A stretch of DNA of 64,000 nt from VRUE01 sp963703895 (GCA_963703895.1 CAVPFX010000003.1:620001-684000); one strand, 5' to 3'; numbered from the stretch's first letter, positions 1-8,880 are shown. Numbers and translations: made by a program. Notes: generated from the letters alone by a model not told the origin.

Positions 1-650
1 TCCGCTCCTCCAGCATCAGCCGCGTACTCGCGCTGGCGCGAGATCGAGAGCTGGATGATGCTCGCCGCGATCGGCGCCAGCAGGACCATCGCCAGCGAGG
101 CGACGAGGCTCAGCGGCGACTCGTCGTCGTTGCCGAACCACATGAACATGTAGGCGAGGTAGGTGATCGCGGCGCCGATCGCCGAGGCAACCGACTGGAT
201 CAGGATGTCGCGGTGCTTGACGTGCGCGAGCTCGTGCGCGAGCACGCCGCGCAGCTCGTCCTCGGAGAGCAGTTTGGTGATCCCGCGGGTAACGGCAACC
301 GCGGCGTGCTGCGGGTTGCGGCCCGTGGCGAAGGCGTTGGGCTGGTCCTGGGGGATCATGTAAAGGCGCGGCATCGGCAGGTCCGCACGCGTCGTCAGTT
401 CGCGCATGATCTGGTAGAGCCGCGGCGCCTCGGACTCCTCGATCGGCTGCGCGCGGCTCATCTTCAGCGCCAATTTGTCGCTGAAGAAGTAGGAGCCGAG
501 GTTGATCAGCAGGGCGATGCCCAGGAAGATCGCGGCGGTACTGGGGCCACCGATCAGGGCGCCAATGACGACCAGCAGGCCCGAGAGGGATGCCAGGAGG
601 ATCGTCGTGCGCAGGGTGGCGCCCCATGTGGATTGCTTAGTAGTGGACAT
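1..650 (-). CDS. htpX: HtpX-like M48 membrane zinc metalloprotease (3' end beyond window)
   Basis: Integral-membrane zinc protease of the HtpX family, which degrades misfolded membrane proteins. The minus frame from the ATG at 650 is open to the left edge, giving 216 residues of an expected ~290; the C-terminus lies outside. Two hydrophobic segments occur in the first ~60 residues. The catalytic HExxH motif reads HELAHVKH around residue 140, and a further membrane pair is followed by SRQREYAADAGGA, the family's downstream region that carries the third zinc ligand. The N-terminus reads MSTTKQSTWGATLRT, with a GAG-containing ribosome site upstream. The gene is divergent from the kinase at 779. 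Confidence 0.9.
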   Translation of the reverse strand, partial: MSTTKQSTWGATLRTTILLASLSGLLVVIGALIGGPSTAAIFLGIALLINLGSYFFSDKLALKMSRAQPIEESEAPRLYQIMRELTTRADLPMPRLYMIPQDQPNAFATGRNPQHAAVAVTRGITKLLSEDELRGVLAHELAHVKHRDILIQSVASAIGAAITYLAYMFMWFGNDDESPLSLVASLAMVLLAPIAASIIQLSISRQREYAADAGGA

Positions 651-778
651 GCGTCAGCTCCTCGGTCGAGTGGTCACGCAAAGTATGGCCGTGACGGGGC
701 ATGCTGAACATAGGTGCCAGCCCCCATAGGGCGCCCCCGAACCACCTAGGCTTGGCCGATCCGATCGATCGGCCCGAG

Positions 779-1639
779 ATGACAGTCGCGGTGATCGCCC
801 TGCTCGCGGCAGCGGTGATCGGTCTCGTCGTCAACCTCGTGATGACGCGCCGTCGCCTCGCCCCGCTGGAGCGGCTGATCGAGGAAATGGAGAAGGTCGA
901 CCTGAGCCGGCCGGGCCCGGTCCTCCCCCGCTCGATCGACGGCGTCGGCGAGACCGAAGAGGTGGCCCGCATCGAGCTCGCCTTCCTGCGGATGATGGAG
1001 CGGCTCGAGGCCGAGCGCCGCCGGGCGGGGAGCGCGGCGCTTGCGGCCCAAGAGGAGGAGCGGGCGCGGGTCGCACGCGACCTGCACGACGAGGTCAACC
1101 AGTCGCTGACCGGCCTGCTGCTGCGACTCGAGGCGGCGCGCGAAGCCGCCCCGCCAGAGCTGGAGGCGGAATTGGCTGAGACCAAGGCGCTCGCCAACCA
1201 GGCGATGCAAGAGCTGCTTTCGCTTGCCCGCCAACTCCGCCCCACTGCACTTGACGACCTCGGCCTGGCGGCGGCGATCGCGGGCCAGGTCGAGCAGATC
1301 GGCCGCGGCGAGATCGAGGCCGAGTTCAAGGCCGAGGGTCAGCTCACCGACCTAGGTGGCGACGCGCAACTGGTCGTCTACCGGGTCGCCCAAGAGGCGC
1401 TCTCCAACGCGGTTCGCCACAGCGAGGCCGACAGGGTGTCGGTGACGCTTCACCGCCGCGAAGACGGCGGCGTCTCCCTCGACGTAGCCGACGACGGCCG
1501 CGGCTTCGCCTTCGACGAGTCCGAGGGCGGCCTGGGCATTGCCGGCATGCGTGAGCGGGCGCTGCTAATCGGCGGCGAGCTGACGATCGAGTCGCGGCCC
1601 GAGCACGGCACCACGGTTCACCTCACGGTCCCCACCTAG
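779..1639 (+). CDS. NarL/DegS-type sensor histidine kinase
   Basis: Two-component sensor kinase, 286 aa. One N-terminal membrane helix (residues ~2-22) leads into a HAMP-like linker. The HisKA_3 dimerisation helix carries ARDLHDEVNQSLTG with the phospho-acceptor His near residue 103. The C-terminal ATPase domain (~195-286) has an N-box (EALSNAVRH) and G-boxes (DDGRGF, GGLGIAGMRER). I start at the ATG at 779, directly before the membrane helix, although the frame is open from 701. There is no extracytoplasmic sensor domain, so input is probably at the membrane or through a partner. Its likely regulator is the NarL-type protein at 2600, from which it is separated by a gene on the other strand. 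Confidence 0.9.
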   Translation: MTVAVIALLAAAVIGLVVNLVMTRRRLAPLERLIEEMEKVDLSRPGPVLPRSIDGVGETEEVARIELAFLRMMERLEAERRRAGSAALAAQEEERARVARDLHDEVNQSLTGLLLRLEAAREAAPPELEAELAETKALANQAMQELLSLARQLRPTALDDLGLAAAIAGQVEQIGRGEIEAEFKAEGQLTDLGGDAQLVVYRVAQEALSNAVRHSEADRVSVTLHRREDGGVSLDVADDGRGFAFDESEGGLGIAGMRERALLIGGELTIESRPEHGTTVHLTVPT

Positions 1640-2538
1640 CTGCGCGGCGCAAGCCTCGCCCCTAGGACCTCTGCCACCTGAGCCGGCTCCTCGTCCAGTT
1701 GCAGTTCGGAGAGTCGCAACACCTCGAAGCCGCGACGCATCAGCTCCAGGTCACGAGCGTGATCGTCCTGGAACGCAACTTCGCCACGGTGATAGAGATA
1801 GCTGTCGGTTTCGACCACGAGCCGCCGCTCTCTCCATAGGAAGTCGATCAGGTAGGGGCCGATGCGGACGTTGACCTCGGGTGGCGGCAGCCGGTGACGG
1901 CGACATAGCCGCAGGAAGTCCGCCTCCAGGTCGCTGCGGGTCCGAACCTTGGCATCCCTGGGTCCAACCGGCAGGCCGAGCACGTTCGCCTGGCGAATCG
2001 CCTTTCGCAGCTCCCATGCTGAAACGGCACCGGAAGCACGTACCGAGGTCGCATAGCGCAGGTCGTGGATCGTCCGCCGCGGGTTTGTCAAGGGAATGCG
2101 ATTGCGGAGAGTCACGTCTGGAGGCCGCAGCGAAAGAGAGCGATGCACACGGACGCCGGGACGTTGAATCTTGCCTCCGTTGCCACCGACGATGATCTCG
2201 CTCGGGCCGTCACCCGCCGGCAGAATTCCCCATAGCGACGCCGCGCTTCGATGGCTCACGGCCGCTCCCCAGTACGCCAGCACGGAAACGCCATCCTCAC
2301 AAGGCCCTCCACCAACAGCTAGCACCGCGGCAATCCGACGACCCTCAACCGACAGATCCGGGTGTCCCGCGGCGTAGACACCACGGTGCACTCGGTGAAG
2401 ACGCCCCGCATCGACCCGTCGACGCACCGCCTTCTTGCTCAGCCCGAGACTGCGCAACTGGCTAATAGAGACGGCCCCGTGCTGCCTCCCGGCAATTTCA
2501 GCCAAGAGCGCGTCGGGCTTGGCGACTTTGGTCCCCAT
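1636..2538 (-). CDS. AbiEi-like antitoxin-domain protein with C-terminal DUF559-like domain
   Basis: 300 aa. The N-terminus (~1-60) matches the AbiEi winged-helix pattern seen in many actinobacteria: QLRSLGLSKKAVRRRV followed by LHRVHRGVYAAGH. The C-terminus (~200-295) resembles DUF559/very-short-patch-repair endonuclease folds: a LIDFLWRERRLVVETDSY strand pair, then AFQDDHARDLELMRRGFEV. In type IV toxin-antitoxin systems AbiEi represses its own promoter; no AbiEii nucleotidyltransferase toxin is present here, so this is a solitary member. The gene lies between a kinase and its probable regulator, in opposite orientation, and its stop overlaps the kinase stop by 4 bp. A 14-bp inverted repeat surrounds its start codon. 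Confidence 0.75.
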   Translation of the reverse strand: MGTKVAKPDALLAEIAGRQHGAVSISQLRSLGLSKKAVRRRVDAGRLHRVHRGVYAAGHPDLSVEGRRIAAVLAVGGGPCEDGVSVLAYWGAAVSHRSAASLWGILPAGDGPSEIIVGGNGGKIQRPGVRVHRSLSLRPPDVTLRNRIPLTNPRRTIHDLRYATSVRASGAVSAWELRKAIRQANVLGLPVGPRDAKVRTRSDLEADFLRLCRRHRLPPPEVNVRIGPYLIDFLWRERRLVVETDSYLYHRGEVAFQDDHARDLELMRRGFEVLRLSELQLDEEPAQVAEVLGARLAPRS

Positions 2539-2563
2539 ACAGGGGGCCTAAGTCGCCAAGCCC
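2515..2563. promoter_or_regulatory. 14-bp inverted repeat spanning the start codon of the AbiEi-like gene
   Basis: Perfect arms 2515-2528 (GGGCTTGGCGACTT) and 2550-2563, with a 21-bp spacer that contains the ATG at 2538. The spacer itself can pair further (GGTCCCC with GGGGGCC, one mismatch). AbiEi proteins are known to autoregulate through inverted repeats near their start, so an operator is the natural reading. The site also lies ~40 bp before the response-regulator gene and could affect it. The function is inferred. Confidence 0.55.
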
Positions 2564-2599
2564 CCGAAATCTCCGGGATGTGACTGCCAGACTGGGCGC

Positions 2600-3232
2600 A
2601 TGTTGCGGGTTCTGATCGCCGACGACCACGGGATTGTCCGCTCCGGCATCCGGCTGCTGCTCGAGCGCCAGCCGGATCTGGAGGTGGTCGCCGAGGCCGC
2701 CGACGGGGCCGAGGCGCGGGACCTCGCCGTGCGCGAGCGGCCCGACCTGGCGATCCTCGACGTGAAGATGCCGAAGCTGACCGGGCTGCAGGCGACGCGG
2801 GAGATCAAGCGTCAGGCGCCGGAGGTCTCGGTGCTGATCCTCTCCATGCACGACGACGAGCGCTACCTCTTCGAGGCGCTCAAGGCGGGCGCCTCTGGCT
2901 ATGTGCTCAAGGCCCAGGCCGACACCGATCTACTGGCGGCGATCCGCGCGGTCGAGCGGGGTGAGCCGTTCCTCACGCCCGAGGCGCAGCGGACCCTGAT
3001 TAAGGACGTGCTCGAGCGGGGATCAAGCGGGGAGGAAGAGCTGACGCCACGCGAGGAGGAAGTGGTCAAGCTGGTAGCCGAGGCGCACACGACAAAGCAG
3101 ATCGCCGAGGTTCTCCACCTCTCCGAGAAGACGGTCGAGAACCACCGCGCGAACGCGATGCGCAAGCTCGGCATGCGCGACCGCGTCGAGCTGGTTCGCT
3201 ACGCAATCCGCCGCGGGCTGATCGAGCCGTGA
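2600..3232 (+). CDS. NarL/FixJ-type response regulator
   Basis: 210 aa, with receiver and LuxR-type DNA-binding domains. The receiver (1-~120) has the acidic pair IADDHG, phospho-acceptor Asp in LAILDVKMPKLTG (~D54), the conserved Ser/Thr position in LSMHDD and Lys in YVLKAQ. The LuxR HTH (~145-205) contains LTPREEEVVKLVAEAHTTKQ and LSEKTVENHR. It is the probable partner of the kinase at 779. The MFS gene follows 25 bp later and is a candidate target or operon member. Confidence 0.93.
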   Translation: MLRVLIADDHGIVRSGIRLLLERQPDLEVVAEAADGAEARDLAVRERPDLAILDVKMPKLTGLQATREIKRQAPEVSVLILSMHDDERYLFEALKAGASGYVLKAQADTDLLAAIRAVERGEPFLTPEAQRTLIKDVLERGSSGEEELTPREEEVVKLVAEAHTTKQIAEVLHLSEKTVENHRANAMRKLGMRDRVELVRYAIRRGLIEP

Positions 3233-3257
3233 TCGCTTGGCTGACCGAGGCCAGTCG

Positions 3258-4714
3258 ATGAGCGGCAACGGAGAATTCAGGGAGAAGCGCTGGCTCGCCC
3301 TGATCCTGCTCTGCTCGGCCCAGTTCGTCGTCGTCCTCGACGCCTCGATCGTCAACGTGGCGCTGCCCTCGATCGGCAAAGCGCTCGACTTCTCGCAGGA
3401 GAACCTGCCCTGGGTGGTCAACGCCTACGTGCTCACCTTCGGCGGCTTCCTCCTGCTCGGCGGGCGCACCGCGGACCTGGTGGGACGGCGCAAGGTCTTC
3501 ATGGCCGGCCTGATGCTGGTCGCGGTCGCCTCGCTCGCCGCCGGCTTCGCCGCCACCGAGGGGCAGCTGATCGCCGCCCGCGCCGCCCAGGGACTCGGCG
3601 CCGCAATCATCTCCCCTGCCGCGCTCTCGATCGTCACCACCACTTTCAGCGACGGGGCGGAGCGCAACAAGGCGCTCGGCGTCTGGGGCGCGGTCGCCGG
3701 CTCGGGCGGCGCCGCCGGCGTTCTGCTCGGCGGCATCCTCACCGACGGCCTCGGCTGGGAGTGGGTGCTCTGGGTCAACGTGCCCGTCAGCCTGATCGCC
3801 TTCGCGCTCGCGCCGCGGCTAATCGCCGAGAGCCGCATGGAGGGCGAGAAGCGCGTCTTCGACGTCGCCGGCGCGGTCACCGTCACCGCCGCGCTCTCGA
3901 TCCTGGTTTACGCGCTGGTCGACGCCAACGACGTCGGCTGGGGATCGACGCAGACGATCGGCTTGATCGTGCTCGCCGTGGCGCTGATGGCGGCCTTCGT
4001 CGCGATCGAGCTGCGCACGCCGAAACCGCTGGTGCCGTTCTCGATCTTCCGCATCCGCACCCTGACCGGGGCCAACGTGGTCGGCCTGCTGGTTGGCGCC
4101 TCGCTCTTCTCGATGTTCTTCTTCATCTCCCTATATATGCAGCAGGTGCTCGGCTACAGCGCGATCCACGCCGGCCTCTCCTACCTGCCGCTGGCGCTCG
4201 TGATCATGGCCTCGGCCGGAATCGCCTCCCAGCTCGTCACCAAGCTCGGCTACAAGCCGGTGCTGGCCGCCGGCCTGCTCTTCATCGTCATCGGCCTGGC
4301 CTGGTTCAGCCGAGTGTCGGTCGGCGGCAGCTTCACCAGCGACATCCTTGGTCCCTCGCTCTTCGCCGCGGCCGGCCTTGGCTTTGCCTTCGTGACGACG
4401 ACGATCGCCGCCGTCTCCGGGGTCGAGGCGAACGAGGCGGGACTGGCCAGTGGCCTGATCAACACCTCGCAGCAGATCGGCGGCGCGCTCGGCCTCGCGG
4501 TGCTCTCGGCGGTGGCGATCTCGCGCACCGACAACGTGCTCGCGGCGGCAGCTCATCGCTCGACAACGGGCTGACCGAGGGCTTCCAGGCCGCCTTCCTC
4601 GGCGGGGCCGTGATCGCGGCGCTCGGCTTCGTCCTGACCCTGGTCCTGATCCGCGGCAGCGACAGCCGCGCCCACATGGAGCTGGGCAAAGACGCGGCGA
4701 CGGAATCCGCATAA
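3258..4714 (+). CDS. MFS multidrug-type exporter (DHA2, 14 TM), frameshifted near 4550
   Basis: Proton-coupled drug exporter of the DHA2 family (EmrB/QacA-like). Frame one (from 3258) contains motif C-like and antiporter signatures such as FVVVLDASIVNVALPSIG, WVVNAYVLTFGG and GGRTADLVGRRKVF, and covers about 13 membrane segments. It runs into a stop at 4572 after an unconserved AAAAHRSTTG tail. The missing last helix is in another frame, from about 4553 to 4714 (SLDNGLTEGFQAAF, then a hydrophobic segment). Restoring one lost base near 4545-4555 gives an intact ~485-aa protein. I prefer ATG 3258 to the in-frame TTG at 3237. The frameshift may be a sequence error. Confidence 0.85.
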
Positions 4715-4739
4715 CCGACCGCTTCAGTAGGATTTAGTC
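4715..4739 (+). promoter_or_regulatory. Promoter/operator of the Rrf2-sufC-sufS operon
   Basis: Contains the -10 hexamer TAGGAT (4728-4733) 7 nt before the GTG of the Rrf2 gene, so the mRNA is probably leaderless. The 25-bp block CCGACC-N5-AGTAGGATTTAGTC recurs at 10330-10354 before the second suf operon, with identical spacing and 19 of 25 matches. Overlap with the -10 suggests a repressor site, most simply for the Rrf2 protein itself. The operator role is inferred. Confidence 0.6.
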
Positions 4740-4740
4740 C

Positions 4741-5217
4741 GTGCTGTTCTCGACCAAAGCCGAGTACGGAGTGCGCCTGATGGTTGAGCTGGGCCGCCAG
4801 CCCAGCACGCTGCCGATCTCGCTTAGCGCCGTCGCCGAGGCGGAGCGCCTGCCGCTCTCCTATCTCGAGCACCTGGTCGCGAAGCTGCGCAAGGCCGGCC
4901 TGGTCACCTCGACCCGGGGCGCGCACGGCGGTTACCGCCTGGCCAAACCGGCGGAGGAGATCACGATGGACGCCGTGGTCGAGGCACTCGAAGGGCAGAT
5001 CGCGCCGATGGAGTGCTTCCACGACACACCCGACGGCAAAGTGCTCTGCTCGCACGAGGACGACGGCGACCACGCCTGTTCGACCAAGCTGCTGTGGATG
5101 CGCGTGCAGGGCGGCGTCACCAAAGCGCTCTCGGGCACGACGCTGGCCGAGCTGGTTGCCTTTGGCGGCCCCGGCAGCGACGCCGAGGCCCAGGCACCGG
5201 TCGGCACGGCCGCCTGA
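4741..5217 (+). CDS. Rrf2-family Fe-S-responsive transcriptional regulator
   Basis: 158 aa, IscR/SufR type. The N-terminal winged helix reads FSTKAEYGVRLMVELG, then LPLSYLEHLVAKLRKAGLV and the wing TRGAHGGYRLAK. Three cysteines in the C-terminal half (MECF, VLCSH, HACST, about residues 94, 102 and 112) fit the 2Fe-2S ligand cluster of IscR-like proteins. The start is GTG 4741, directly behind a TAGGAT -10. It heads the operon with sufC and sufS (36 bp to sufC) and most likely senses Fe-S demand and represses both suf operons, as in other bacteria. Confidence 0.9.
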   Translation: MLFSTKAEYGVRLMVELGRQPSTLPISLSAVAEAERLPLSYLEHLVAKLRKAGLVTSTRGAHGGYRLAKPAEEITMDAVVEALEGQIAPMECFHDTPDGKVLCSHEDDGDHACSTKLLWMRVQGGVTKALSGTTLAELVAFGGPGSDAEAQAPVGTAA

Positions 5218-5252
5218 AGCAAGACCTTCCAAACACAGAAACAGGAGTGAAA

Positions 5253-6023
5253 TTGGCTGAGCTGGAGATACGCAACCTGCACGTGAGCGTCGAGGACAAG
5301 GAGATCCTCCGCGGCCTCGATCTCGACGTGGAGAAGGGCAAGGTCCACGCGCTGATGGGGCCCAACGGCTCCGGCAAGTCGACCCTGGCCAACGTGATCA
5401 TGGGGCACCCCGCGCTCGAGGTCACCGAGGGCACGATCACTTTCAAGGGCGAGGACATCACCGAGGCCGATCCCGACGAGCGCTCGCGCGCCGGCCTCTT
5501 CATGGCCTTCCAGTACCCGGTCTCGATCCCCGGCGTCTCGGTCAGCAAGTACCTGCGGATGGTGATCAACGCCCACCGCGAAGCGCGCGGCGAGGACCAG
5601 ATCAAGATCAAAGACTTCGCCAAGGTCGCCCAGGAGGCGATGGCACTGGCCAACATCCCCAAAGACTTCTCCAGCCGCTACCTCAACGACGGCTTCTCCG
5701 GCGGCGAGAAGAAGCGGATGGAGCTGCTGCAGCTGGCCCTCTTGCGGCCGGAGATCGCGGTGCTCGACGAGACCGACTCCGGGCTCGACATCGACGCCCT
5801 GCGGACCGTCGCCGAGGGCGTCAACCAGTTCGCCGGCCCGGATATGGGCGTGCTGATCATCACCCACTACCAGCGCATCCTGCACATGGTCAAGCCCGAC
5901 TTCGTCCACGTCATGTTCGAGGGACGGATCGTCAAGGAAGGCGGCCCGGAGCTCGTCGGCGTGCTCGAGGAGAAGGGCTACGGCTGGATCCGCGAGGAGG
6001 TCGAGGCGGGCGCCAGCGCCTGA
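5253..6023 (+). CDS. sufC: Fe-S cluster assembly ATPase SufC
   Basis: 256-aa ABC-type ATPase of the SufBCD scaffold. It energises conformational change of SufB-SufD during cluster building in the cytoplasm. Walker A GPNGSGKST, signature FSGGEKKRMELLQ and Walker B AVLDETDSGLDIDAL are all intact; the D in DETDSG is the SufC pattern. I start at TTG 5253 because AGGAG lies 5 nt upstream and overlaps the alternative GTG at 5247. It is followed by sufS after 11 bp. Confidence 0.95.
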   Translation: MAELEIRNLHVSVEDKEILRGLDLDVEKGKVHALMGPNGSGKSTLANVIMGHPALEVTEGTITFKGEDITEADPDERSRAGLFMAFQYPVSIPGVSVSKYLRMVINAHREARGEDQIKIKDFAKVAQEAMALANIPKDFSSRYLNDGFSGGEKKRMELLQLALLRPEIAVLDETDSGLDIDALRTVAEGVNQFAGPDMGVLIITHYQRILHMVKPDFVHVMFEGRIVKEGGPELVGVLEEKGYGWIREEVEAGASA

Positions 6024-6034
6024 TCGAGAGGACG

Positions 6035-7291
6035 ATGGAGCAGACGACGACCAAGAGCTCCTCTCCGTTCCCGATCGAGAAGGTCCGCGCCGCTTTTCCC
6101 GCGCTCGAGCGCGAGGTGCACGGCAAGCCGATCGCCTACCTGGACAGCGGCGCCAGCGCCCAGCGGGTGCTGGCCTCGATCCAGGCGGTCGACCGCTACG
6201 AGCGCACCAGCCACTCCAACGTCCACCGCGGCTCGCACACGCTCTCGGCCGAGGCGACCGCGGCCTACGAGGGGGCGCGGGCGACGGTCGCCGACCACCT
6301 CGGCGCCGGCGACCGGCGCGAGGTGATCTTCGTCCGCAACGCAACCGAGGCGATCAACCTGGTCGCGCGGGCATGGGGCGACGCCAACGTCGGCGCGGGC
6401 GACCGCATCGTGCTGACCGAGATGGAGCACCACTCCAACATCGTCCCCTGGCAGCAGCTTGCCGAGCGGGTCGGAGCGGAGATTGACTGGGTGCCGGTCG
6501 GCGAAGACGGCCTGCTCGAGATGGACGCCTACACGGCGTTGCTGGAGCGCGGTCCGAAGCTGGTCGCCGTGACTCACGTCTCGAATGTGCTCGGCACCGA
6601 GAACCCTTTGGCGGAGATCTCGCGACTGGCGCACGAGGCGGGCGCGCTGGTCCTCGTCGACGGCGCCCAGGGGGCGCCGAAGATGTCGATCGACGTCGCC
6701 GAGCTCGGCGTCGACTTCTACGCGCTGACCGGTCACAAGCTCTACGCGCCGACGGGAATCGGCGCGCTCTGGACCAAGCTGGACCTACTGCGGGCGATGC
6801 CGCCCTTCCTCGGCGGTGGCTCGATGATCCGCAAGGTGACCCGGGAGGGCACGACCTACGCCGATCCGCCGGCGCGCTTCGAGGCCGGCACCCCGGCGAT
6901 CGCCCAGGCGATCGGCATGGCCTCGGCGCTGCGCTGGCTCGATGGGGTCGGCATGGATGCCGTGCTGGAGCACGAGCGCGAGGTCACCGGCTACGCGCTC
7001 GAGCGCGTCAGCGAGGTTCCCGGCCTGCGCGTCTTCGGCCCGCCAGCCGGCCCCGAGCGCATCGGCCCGGTCTCCTTCGAGCTCGAGGGAGTCCACGCCC
7101 ATGATGTCTCCGAGATCCTCGACCGCCACGGCGTCGCCGTCCGCGCCGGCCACCACTGCGCCCAGCCGCTGATGGAGCGACTTGGCGTCCCCGCCACCGC
7201 CCGGGCCAGCTTCGGCGTCTACACGACGCCCGAAGAGATCGACCGCCTGATCGAGGGCCTCCACGACGCCCGCAAGGTCTTCGGGCTTTAG
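6035..7291 (+). CDS. sufS: Cysteine desulfurase SufS
   Basis: 418-aa PLP enzyme that removes sulfur from L-cysteine and hands it to SufU for cluster assembly. The PLP lysine is in ALTGHKLYAPTG (~residue 234); EMEHHSNIVPWQ and VLVDGAQGAPK form the cofactor pocket. The active-site cysteine is in RAGHHCAQPLMERLG (~residue 372), which is the short SufS-type loop rather than the longer NifS/IscS loop. It is co-transcribed with sufC. It ends 6 bp before the convergent AlbA_2-type gene. Confidence 0.95.
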   Translation: MEQTTTKSSSPFPIEKVRAAFPALEREVHGKPIAYLDSGASAQRVLASIQAVDRYERTSHSNVHRGSHTLSAEATAAYEGARATVADHLGAGDRREVIFVRNATEAINLVARAWGDANVGAGDRIVLTEMEHHSNIVPWQQLAERVGAEIDWVPVGEDGLLEMDAYTALLERGPKLVAVTHVSNVLGTENPLAEISRLAHEAGALVLVDGAQGAPKMSIDVAELGVDFYALTGHKLYAPTGIGALWTKLDLLRAMPPFLGGGSMIRKVTREGTTYADPPARFEAGTPAIAQAIGMASALRWLDGVGMDAVLEHEREVTGYALERVSEVPGLRVFGPPAGPERIGPVSFELEGVHAHDVSEILDRHGVAVRAGHHCAQPLMERLGVPATARASFGVYTTPEEIDRLIEGLHDARKVFGL

Positions 7292-7297
7292 CGACGC

Positions 7298-8728
7298 CTA
7301 CTGACGCCGACGCAAGCGCCAGTAGCCGCGGGGGTCCTTCAGGGAACTTCCGACGTGTTCGACCAAAGCTCGCTCTCGGAGCTCACGTAGATACTTCAGT
7401 GCCGTTGGACGCGAGACGCCGAGTAGGTCGACCGCCTGGGTAGTCGTTACTTGGTCACCCCGAACCAGAAACTCGACAAAGCGCTCAGAGCCGGAGGGCA
7501 AGCGGTCGAGGATGCGCCCCGCGAGTACATCCACCAGCAGCGCCACCTGGACTGAACCCCCTCGCTCAACGTACACCGGGTGAGGCAAACCGACCCGGCG
7601 CATCTCCTCGAACATGCGGTCGACTCCCTCACCCAACTCGCGTCCAAAGCCGAGGTCACTCAATGCGCGCGCGATGCGTGGATTGCGCGCGAATCGACTG
7701 GACCGAATGTTTTCCAGATGCACGAGCCCAGGGAACCGGCCGGGGCTCTCGACCTCGACACGGTCTTCGAAAAGCTCGACACGGACATGGTCGCCACCAA
7801 TGCTGTAGGAGCGATGTGTCACGGCATTGACGATGGCCTCCAACCAAACGAACTCAGGAATTACCGTCCTGCCAGCAAATCGGCCCCCTCCCCCCAGGCG
7901 GATTGCCCGCGGCAGTATCTCCGAAACTTCGCGACGCGCCGTCTCGATTTGCACCGGGATCGGCCCTTCAATCCGTTGATCACCCATAACGTTCGCGCGT
8001 ACACCGGTTTCGCGCGTCGACCCACGAAACTGCAGAACGCGAGTAACGGCCTGTGGAAAATGGACTTGGGGCTCCCTGCCAAGAACCATCAGCCCGGCCA
8101 CGGTGAGCAGAAGCGCACCGTCCTCTTCGATCGCCAGACCACGTGCCTGCAGTGCGATCTCACGGGCAACGCTTGCTTGCACGCTCTCTAGATACCAAGC
8201 GACAAGTCCCTCGTCGAGATCGTCCAAGCTTGTTCCAAGCACCGGCGAGCCGTCATAGGTCGACTCGCCCTTGTCATAGCGAAGCTCCTGTGCTTCAACC
8301 AAGCCAAGACGACGGTTCTCGTCCCCTGCACGAAGAAAAGTCTCTCCCTTGGCCGTCTCATGCACTCGCCCGCTCGCCTCGATCTCGATGACGACAATCT
8401 CATCGGGCTGCCCAGCCGAATTGGTGCAAGGGAGAAGCTCGAAGCTGTGCCGCACGGGAGGCCGGGTGAAGTCCATAGCAGCCTGGCGCCAATCGTTCAT
8501 CCGATTGCTCGAAGCAGTCCCCTCCACCATTCCGTCGTGAATGCCGGCGGCTATCACCCCTCCCTCCGCATTCGCGAAACCAACCAGCAGGTCGCCCAGG
8601 GTTCGCGCATGGGTCCTGGCGCTTATCCGCTCAAGCCACTGATCCTCTTTCTGACCAACGAGGAAATCAATCGCTTGACCGTCTGGAAGTAGACGGAGCT
8701 GCTTGATGTCCGCATCTCGGGTCTTCAC
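7298..8728 (-). CDS. AlbA_2/Schlafen-like ATP-binding transcriptional regulator
   Basis: 476 aa with three recognisable parts: an AlbA_2 (divergent AAA/Schlafen-related) domain at ~15-130 (VGQKEDQWLERIS, then LVGFANAEGGVIAAGI), an HATPase_c_4-like region at ~290-390 (LEAIVNAVTHRSYS, VESPGRFPG), and a winged helix at ~420-470 (VTTTQAVDLLGVSRPTALKYL). Proteins with this layout are annotated as putative DNA-binding regulators; their ligands are mostly unknown. The start is GTG 8728. It is inserted between sufS and sufU, has less GC-biased codons than its neighbours, and has an AT-rich upstream region with a palindrome, all suggesting transfer. Confidence 0.8.
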   Translation of the reverse strand: MKTRDADIKQLRLLPDGQAIDFLVGQKEDQWLERISARTHARTLGDLLVGFANAEGGVIAAGIHDGMVEGTASSNRMNDWRQAAMDFTRPPVRHSFELLPCTNSAGQPDEIVVIEIEASGRVHETAKGETFLRAGDENRRLGLVEAQELRYDKGESTYDGSPVLGTSLDDLDEGLVAWYLESVQASVAREIALQARGLAIEEDGALLLTVAGLMVLGREPQVHFPQAVTRVLQFRGSTRETGVRANVMGDQRIEGPIPVQIETARREVSEILPRAIRLGGGGRFAGRTVIPEFVWLEAIVNAVTHRSYSIGGDHVRVELFEDRVEVESPGRFPGLVHLENIRSSRFARNPRIARALSDLGFGRELGEGVDRMFEEMRRVGLPHPVYVERGGSVQVALLVDVLAGRILDRLPSGSERFVEFLVRGDQVTTTQAVDLLGVSRPTALKYLRELRERALVEHVGSSLKDPRGYWRLRRRQ

Positions 8729-8739
8729 TATCGCTGTCG

Positions 8740-8880
8740 TCGCATCGTATCAGCAAGCATTAAACTTTTTAATGCTTATGATTTTTTCTCTCTTAGAATC
8801 AAATTTCCCTGCAAATCAGGCATTTATTAATTGGAATGCCATGCTCAGACCTTTAATGAGTGCGAACATTGTGGTTCGCC
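8740..8880. other. AT-rich divergent regulatory region between AlbA_2-type gene and sufU
   Basis: This ~140-bp block is strikingly AT-rich inside a ~68% GC neighbourhood, with runs such as ATGATTTTTTCTC and ATTTATTAATTGG. I see no credible gene in it. It includes the 8755-8777 palindrome and ends close to a short C run (8881-8886). Foreign origin together with the regulator gene is likely. Confidence 0.7.
8755..8777. promoter_or_regulatory. 10-bp inverted repeat, candidate operator of the AlbA_2-type regulator
   Basis: Perfect arms AAGCATTAAA (8755-8764) and TTTAATGCTT (8768-8777) with a CTT spacer, 27-49 bp upstream of the GTG at 8728. Position and symmetry fit an autoregulatory operator bound by a dimer. 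Inference only. Confidence 0.5.

Noticed and set aside
4932..6344. 470-codon minus-strand frame opposite sufC/sufS
   Set aside because: Antisense shadow of two well-conserved genes; Arg/Asp/Val-rich without motifs.
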